64,000 nt of DNA from JAWXBR01 sp034440235 (GTDB taxonomy: Bacteria > Bacteroidota > Ignavibacteria > Kapaibacteriales > Kapaibacteriaceae): assembly GCA_034440235.1 (NCBI GenBank), contig JAWXBR010000062.1, positions 43,601 through 107,600 on the forward strand, given 5' to 3'. Under the pieces are notes generated by a model. That model saw only the letters and a list, made by a program, of their open reading frames with translations, did not search any database and was not told where the DNA came from. Numbering within the stretch: position 1 is the first letter of the stretch; each line of letters opens with the position of its first letter. Made by a program: the position numbers and the translations under genes. This document shows positions 59,910 through 64,000 of this stretch, piece by piece.

Positions 59910-61202
59910 ATGATTGAACGCTACACCCGTCCGGATATGGGGGCCATCTGGTCCGACCAGAATCGCTTTTCGATATGGCTTGAAATTGAAGTACTTGCAT
60001 GTGAGGCACAGGCCGAGCTTGGTGTTATCCCGGCCGAAGCAGCCAGAGAGATTCGCGAGAAAGCAAACTTTGATGTAAAGCGTGTGCTCGAAATCGAAGA
60101 GATTACAAAACACGATGTAATTGCGTTCACGACAAACATTGCCGAGTATGTTGGACCCGCAGCGCGCTACGTGCACCTGGGCATGACGTCGAGCGATGTA
60201 CTCGACACGGCACTAGCTGTGCAGCTCAAGCAAGCCGGTGAGCTGTTACTCGCCGATCTTATTACACTGCGTGATGTGCTTGCTCGCAGGGCGAACGAAT
60301 TCAAATACACGCTGACGATTGGTCGCACGCATGGCATCCATGCCGAGCCAACAACGTTCGGATTAAAACTTGCGCTGTGGTACGAAGAATGTAAACGCTG
60401 CATCGAAAGAATGCAACGCGCAATCGATACCGTCGGCGTTGGTATGATTTCCGGAGCCGTTGGCACCTATGCGCACATGTCGTCGGATGTCGAAGTATAT
60501 GTGTGCAAACACCTCGGCCTTAAGCCTGTTGCTGTAAGTACACAGGTCATTCAGCGCGACAGGCATGCCGAATACATGTGTACGCTGGCAATCGTAGGAT
60601 CTTTCCTCGAAAAGATTGCTACCGAAGTACGACACTTACAACGCACAGAAGTGCGCGAAGCAGAAGAGTTCTTTTCTAAGGGGCAAAAAGGGTCTTCGGC
60701 AATGCCGCATAAACGCAACCCTATTGTAAGCGAGCGTCTGTGCGGTCTCGCGCGATTGCTTCGTGCAAACGCAATGGCTGCTCTCGAGAACAATGCATTG
60801 TGGCACGAACGTGATATATCGCATAGTTCGGTGGAACGTGTGATTTGTCCGGACTCTACAATAACCCTCGACTACATGCTCCATCTTGCTACTAACCTTG
60901 TTGATAAACTTGTTGTATATCCAGACACAATGCGTACGAATCTCGATGCGTCGAACGGACTCTCCTTCTCACAAACCGTTCTGCTCGCTCTTGTACACAA
61001 GGGTCTTTCGCGCGAGGATGCGTATGCACTTGTGCAACGCAACGCCATGCGCACATGGGAAACCTCGGTTCCGATGCGCCTAACGCTCGAAACCGACCCA
61101 GAAATGCTTGCCCACCTAAGCCTCGTGGAACTCGACGCATTGTTCGACGACGCCCACATGCTTAAGAACGTCGACGCCATCTTTGTCCGTTGCGGCCTCT
61201 AA
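59910..61202 (+). CDS. purB: Adenylosuccinate lyase
   Basis: A 430-residue fumarase/aspartase-superfamily enzyme. It has RYTRPDMGAIWSDQNRFSIWLEIE, KHDVIAFT, MTSSDVLDTA, the catalytic-loop signature GSSAMPHKRNPI and RTHGIHAEPTTFG. It cleaves SAICAR and adenylosuccinate in purine synthesis. The length is typical. Its 3' end is followed by diverged 20-nt tandem copies (61189-61248). Confidence 0.96.
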   Translation: MIERYTRPDMGAIWSDQNRFSIWLEIEVLACEAQAELGVIPAEAAREIREKANFDVKRVLEIEEITKHDVIAFTTNIAEYVGPAARYVHLGMTSSDVLDTALAVQLKQAGELLLADLITLRDVLARRANEFKYTLTIGRTHGIHAEPTTFGLKLALWYEECKRCIERMQRAIDTVGVGMISGAVGTYAHMSSDVEVYVCKHLGLKPVAVSTQVIQRDRHAEYMCTLAIVGSFLEKIATEVRHLQRTEVREAEEFFSKGQKGSSAMPHKRNPIVSERLCGLARLLRANAMAALENNALWHERDISHSSVERVICPDSTITLDYMLHLATNLVDKLVVYPDTMRTNLDASNGLSFSQTVLLALVHKGLSREDAYALVQRNAMRTWETSVPMRLTLETDPEMLAHLSLVELDALFDDAHMLKNVDAIFVRCGL

Positions 61203-61248
61203 CATGCCGGTAATCTCAAACCAGTGACGGTATTCTCAAGGATCACAG
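61189..61248. repeat. 20-nt tandem copies after purB
   Basis: Units 61209-61228 (GGTAATCTCAAACCAGTGAC) and 61229-61248 (GGTATTCTCAAGGATCACAG) are clearly related; the preceding 20 nt, with the purB stop, is a weaker third copy. Confidence 0.5.
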
Positions 61249-61249
61249 A

Positions 61250-62800
61250 ATGACACTTGTCCTGATAGTTGGCTGCATTGTGTCGGCTGTATTCACTTTT
61301 GGTTTTTTTTTCAGCCCCGTGCCGGAGGCGCCCCTTACTAACGTAAGCGGTAGGCAGATGATGATTAAGAAAGCGCTGGACGGCAAACTGCTTGCAGGAC
61401 AATATTGTCAATCGTGCCACTTGCTGCCCGAGCCCGAGATGCTCGATAAGGCGACGTGGTTGGCAAAGGTGTTTCCGATGATGCGGACGTACATGGGAAT
61501 GGATCCAGTTGCAAAGCGCGAGACTTTGCCGCACGACCTGCAGGCATTTTATCCGACGTTTCCGGCAATGACAGAAGACGAGTGGTTTGCCGTAGCTTCC
61601 TATTTCATTGATAGCGCACCTGCAGTGCTGCCAAGGCCAGCACACGAACCGATTAGTCCGACACTTGCATTGTTTACAGTCGACACAAACACCGTGCATG
61701 TTCAGCCGCCGATGACAACAATGGTGATGATTGATGTGAAGCAACACCGATTAATTATTGGCGATGGGTCGTTGAATCGACTACTCATTACGAATGAAGC
61801 CGGTAATCTTGAGCAGGCTATCGAAATGCACGGTCCACCATCGAGCGTTGCGTTTGGAAAAGACGCATGGTATGTGTCCGATATGGGTAAGCTCTTGCCG
61901 CACGATTCTGCAATAGGCTCGGTAATGAAAATCACATGGCAAGGCTCGACGCCTACCGTCACCAAGGTGCTCGATACATTGCGACGTCCGAGTCATGTTG
62001 CTGTCGCAGACATGAACGCCGATGGACGCGAAGACCTCATCGTGTGTGAGTACGGGAACCTCATTGGACGCTTTGGGTGGTATGAAATTCCGGCTGGACG
62101 CAAGCCGCGATATCATGAACTCATTCCGCGTCCAGGCGCAATACGGTCTGTCATCCGTGACATTAATGCCGATGGCAAGCCCGACATCATTGTACAACTC
62201 GCCCAGGCACGAGAGTCGATTGTGGCATTTATGAACAAAGGCAAGGGTCGGTTCGAGGAACAGGAGCTACTTGCGTTTCCCCCGTCCTACGGCTCGAGTG
62301 GGTTCCGCTTTGTAGATGCAGACGGTGACAATTTTCCAGACCTGCTCGTCACGTTCGGCGATAATGGCGACTACGACTTGCCGCCGTATAAGCCGTATCA
62401 CGGTGTTGCCTTATACTCGAATAGCAGAACTACGACGTTCAGTCGCACGTGGTTTGTACCGATGGACGGGGCTTACGGAGCAGATCTTCGAGATTTCGAT
62501 GGTGATGGCGATAATGACTTGTTTGTACTGGCGTATTTCGCACGCTTCGATGACGGACCCGGAGCAACGCTACGCATTTACGAAAATCAATTAGGCAAAT
62601 GGAGCGCTTCGACAACACGAGAGGCAATGCTCGGACGCTGGATGACGTATGATGTCGGTGACTTAGACAACGATGGTGATGAAGACGTTGTCCTAGGCAA
62701 TGTCTCACTGGGTCCGGGTATAGCCTCTGAAGAACTCACCAATTCGTGGGTTGCAGCGGGACGTACGTTTCTTGTATTGCGAAATCATCGCAGTCGCTAG
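61250..62800 (+). CDS. Exported c-type cytochrome domain/FG-GAP repeat protein
   Basis: A 516-residue protein. An N-terminal membrane anchor (LVLIVGCIVSAVFTFGFFF) is followed by a short cytochrome c-like domain of about 90 residues with one haem site (YCQSCH, then a possible Met ligand). An integrin-like beta-propeller follows with VCBS/FG-GAP motifs (ADMNADGREDLIV, RDINADGKPDIIV, VDADGDNFPDLLV, RDFDGDGDNDLFV, GDLDNDGDEDVVL) that bind calcium. Related proteins are outer-surface or periplasmic; electron transfer or adhesion is possible. Its substrate is unknown. It is 47 nt after purB. Confidence 0.8.
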   Translation: MTLVLIVGCIVSAVFTFGFFFSPVPEAPLTNVSGRQMMIKKALDGKLLAGQYCQSCHLLPEPEMLDKATWLAKVFPMMRTYMGMDPVAKRETLPHDLQAFYPTFPAMTEDEWFAVASYFIDSAPAVLPRPAHEPISPTLALFTVDTNTVHVQPPMTTMVMIDVKQHRLIIGDGSLNRLLITNEAGNLEQAIEMHGPPSSVAFGKDAWYVSDMGKLLPHDSAIGSVMKITWQGSTPTVTKVLDTLRRPSHVAVADMNADGREDLIVCEYGNLIGRFGWYEIPAGRKPRYHELIPRPGAIRSVIRDINADGKPDIIVQLAQARESIVAFMNKGKGRFEEQELLAFPPSYGSSGFRFVDADGDNFPDLLVTFGDNGDYDLPPYKPYHGVALYSNSRTTTFSRTWFVPMDGAYGADLRDFDGDGDNDLFVLAYFARFDDGPGATLRIYENQLGKWSASTTREAMLGRWMTYDVGDLDNDGDEDVVLGNVSLGPGIASEELTNSWVAAGRTFLVLRNHRSR

Positions 62801-62834
62801 CGGAATCCTCGAACCGAAACTAGCCGTCGATGCA

Positions 62835-64000
62835 TTATCGTAACCACAACACCATTGTGCGTGGCATACCATGCGCCATAAGTGTCAGATACAGTTCTCG
62901 TGCTGGTTTTGTTTTCAGCGAAAGCACTGTTGTACCTCTTTCATTTGAAAGCGCAGTAACACCCGTTTCATATGAAAGTGCTGCGTCGAGCCTCTTGCCA
63001 ACCATATCGAACGCGCCAATCACTACTGCACTTGTGTTAATTCGGAACGTAACGTCGTCAACACGCTCGATGCTGATAACACCACCCCAGGGGTCGAACA
63101 AACGCGATCGTCCGCCTGCAACACAGACCCCAGTCAGCCGGAACACACCACGCCGTTCGACAACAACATCTGCTTCATCTGCATGCACTGAGTCGAGTAC
63201 CAGTTCACTTGTATCAGCATCACCAAGCACGCATCGATAACTAATGGACTCTGAGGTCGATGCGGGTTCACCCAACGATAAAATAAACGCTACCGATGAT
63301 AATCGCTTCGAGTATTCCGCTGTGAGGGTGTTGGGTACCAACAATGACGCCCGTGAAGTAAGTCTGCCTCGTAGGTTTACAGGCTGCGCAAGTGTGTCGT
63401 ACGTGTATGCACGCACGACGATGTGCACGTTCTCGCCTGGACGTCCCGATGCATCGTTCACTGACAGAAAAATGCGTGGACGCTTTCCGGGTGTACGTCT
63501 CACGTGTACATGCACCGAATCGGCGTATGCACATCCATCGGCGGACCGCAATTGAAGTTTAATCCATGTCGATTTGTCAAGGGGCTGCGTTAGTAACGTA
63601 TCAGAGCCATGTATGATAGAGGCTATGTCGCCTGGACTAATTGGATTCACTAGTACACTTGCAACACTTGCCCTTCTTTCATGCATTGGTTGTTCCGAAT
63701 AGCGTTGCATGGCAAGGTGTCCGGTGCCACCCTGTGCTCCATCATGCATACTTTCACACGGGCTTACAACACCCGATTGGCCTCTAACACTAGCTAGGCC
63801 TGCCACTCCACTACGAACATCTGTAATAGTCGTGGCCATCGGTGTAGTGTTTGTAAATCCAACACGTCCTCCTGAACCGCTACCACCAGCACCAAAACAG
63901 TAAAGACGTCCGAGTGTATTGCCACCGTCTCCTCCATGCGCTTCTACATGCAGACTACCAATAATTGTATCGGTATCAATCATCACTGAGCCCCCTGCTC
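62835..64000 (-). CDS. Secreted glycine-rich protein with possible type IX sorting domain; 5' partial
   Basis: The minus-strand frame is open to the window edge, so the start is missing; at least 388 residues are visible. The N-terminal part is glycine-rich (HGGDGGNTLGRLYCFGAGGSGSGGRVGF) and resembles surface beta-solenoids. The middle has Ig-like beta structure (RIFLSVNDASGRPGENVHIVVRAYTYDT). The last 80 residues (INTSAVVIGAFDMVGKRLD... ending MPRTMVLWLR) resemble type IX secretion C-terminal domains (V-x-x-D-x-x-G-(K/R)-x), but are divergent. A tandem 27-nt repeat lies inside the 3' end (62913-62992). Confidence 0.65.
   Translation of the reverse strand, partial: AGGSVMIDTDTIIGSLHVEAHGGDGGNTLGRLYCFGAGGSGSGGRVGFTNTTPMATTITDVRSGVAGLASVRGQSGVVSPCESMHDGAQGGTGHLAMQRYSEQPMHERRASVASVLVNPISPGDIASIIHGSDTLLTQPLDKSTWIKLQLRSADGCAYADSVHVHVRRTPGKRPRIFLSVNDASGRPGENVHIVVRAYTYDTLAQPVNLRGRLTSRASLLVPNTLTAEYSKRLSSVAFILSLGEPASTSESISYRCVLGDADTSELVLDSVHADEADVVVERRGVFRLTGVCVAGGRSRLFDPWGGVISIERVDDVTFRINTSAVVIGAFDMVGKRLDAALSYETGVTALSNERGTTVLSLKTKPARELYLTLMAHGMPRTMVLWLR
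62913..62992. repeat. 27-nt tandem units near the 3' end of the secreted-protein gene
   Basis: Three units (62913-62938, 62939-62965, 62966-62992) begin TTTCAGCGAAAGC, TTTCATTTGAAAGC and TTTCATATGAAAGT and encode nine-residue repeats (LSYETGVTA, LSNERGTTV, LSLKTKPAR) on the minus strand. Confidence 0.6.

Larger units (their letters stand above)
1880..63586. repeat. Dispersed octamer AAGGGGCT, 22 exact copies
   Basis: Start positions of exact copies. Plus-strand AAGGGGCT: 1880, 7569, 13389, 15549, 16058, 19124, 23956, 25614, 37902, 45363, 51209, 63579. As AGCCCCTT (minus strand): 8536, 12625, 14611, 16462, 26431, 33398, 41577, 45854, 50474, 59741. About two would be expected by chance for any octamer on both strands of 64 kb. 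Nearly all copies are inside genes, in all three reading frames. AAGGGGC followed by A, C or G occurs only about eight times, so the final T is part of the motif. Confidence 0.8.

Overview
This window reads as a dense, roughly half-GC chromosomal segment of a Gram-negative bacterium from the Bacteroidota/Chlorobiota (FCB) group, most likely the Kapabacteria/Ignavibacteria side rather than classical Bacteroidia. The evidence is Bacteroidota-type -7 promoter elements (TAnnTTTG) close to several start codons, a tmRNA whose predicted tag ends in MAA like Chlorobium tags, an OmpA protein with thrombospondin type-3 repeats, a KdsC phosphatase (LPS biosynthesis), a thioredoxin-reductase-like ferredoxin-NADP reductase and a last, partial gene whose C-terminus resembles a type IX secretion sorting domain. 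The genus assignment is inference. No tRNA, rRNA, CRISPR, transposase or prophage gene was recognised, and no gene-free stretch exceeds 300 bases apart from the one holding the tmRNA.

Layout. 1-6.8 kb: carboxyltransferase beta subunit (partial), a FAD/Fe-S D-2-hydroxyacid dehydrogenase, a family 2 glycosyltransferase and a MATE exporter. 6.9-8.7 kb: ECF sigma factor, putative anti-sigma factor and a Spy/CpxP-like periplasmic protein, all overlapping. 8.7-10.1 kb: an AT-richer five-gene sulfur/redox cassette. 10-16 kb: dnaE, a small protein and phnE-phnC. 15.8-17.5 kb: a second ECF sigma operon facing a membrane-protein gene across a mirror-image promoter pair. 17.5-22.3 kb: HAD phosphatase, cmk, ispH, tmRNA, a T4 endonuclease V homologue and a histidine kinase. 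22.3-30.3 kb: GH57 enzyme, a recX-ompA fusion, recA, comEC and pgeF. 30.3-40.1 kb: multifunctional 2-oxoglutarate decarboxylase/dehydrogenase, a secreted protein preceded by a 21-bp tandem array, Ppx/GppA, methylmalonyl-CoA mutase and OmpA-TSP3. 40.3-44.6 kb: a frameshifted TPR-like gene, CPBP protease, an orphan HicB-like protein, a TPR protein and rpmB. 44.8-51.7 kb: uvrA, an LPG-synthase-type membrane protein, ferredoxin-NADP reductase, a DUF6580 protein and sucC. 51.8-64 kb: phnD, DUF948 and YtxH proteins, kdsC, prmA, mfd, tsaB, purB, a cytochrome c/FG-GAP protein and a partial secreted glycine-rich protein.

Functional themes. Central carbon metabolism is represented by acyl-CoA carboxylase plus methylmalonyl-CoA mutase (propionate or branched-chain routes) and by 2-oxoglutarate dehydrogenase plus succinyl-CoA ligase (TCA cycle). 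DNA repair and uptake are represented by recA, recX, uvrA, mfd, an endonuclease V homologue, dnaE and comEC. Envelope stress and envelope building are represented by two ECF systems, two OmpA proteins, KdsC and MATE.

The most unusual signals are not single genes. (1) The octamer AAGGGGCT occurs 22 times, about eleven times the random expectation, in both orientations and all reading frames. (2) Short diverged tandem duplications (19-31 nt, 2-3 copies) recur at gene 3' ends, usually straddling the stop codon. (3) RecX is fused in frame through a membrane segment to an OmpA-type periplasmic protein. (4) Two near-identical ECF promoters face outward as a perfect dyad. (5) TAnnTTTG lies 4-7 nt before several start codons, which implies leaderless mRNAs.
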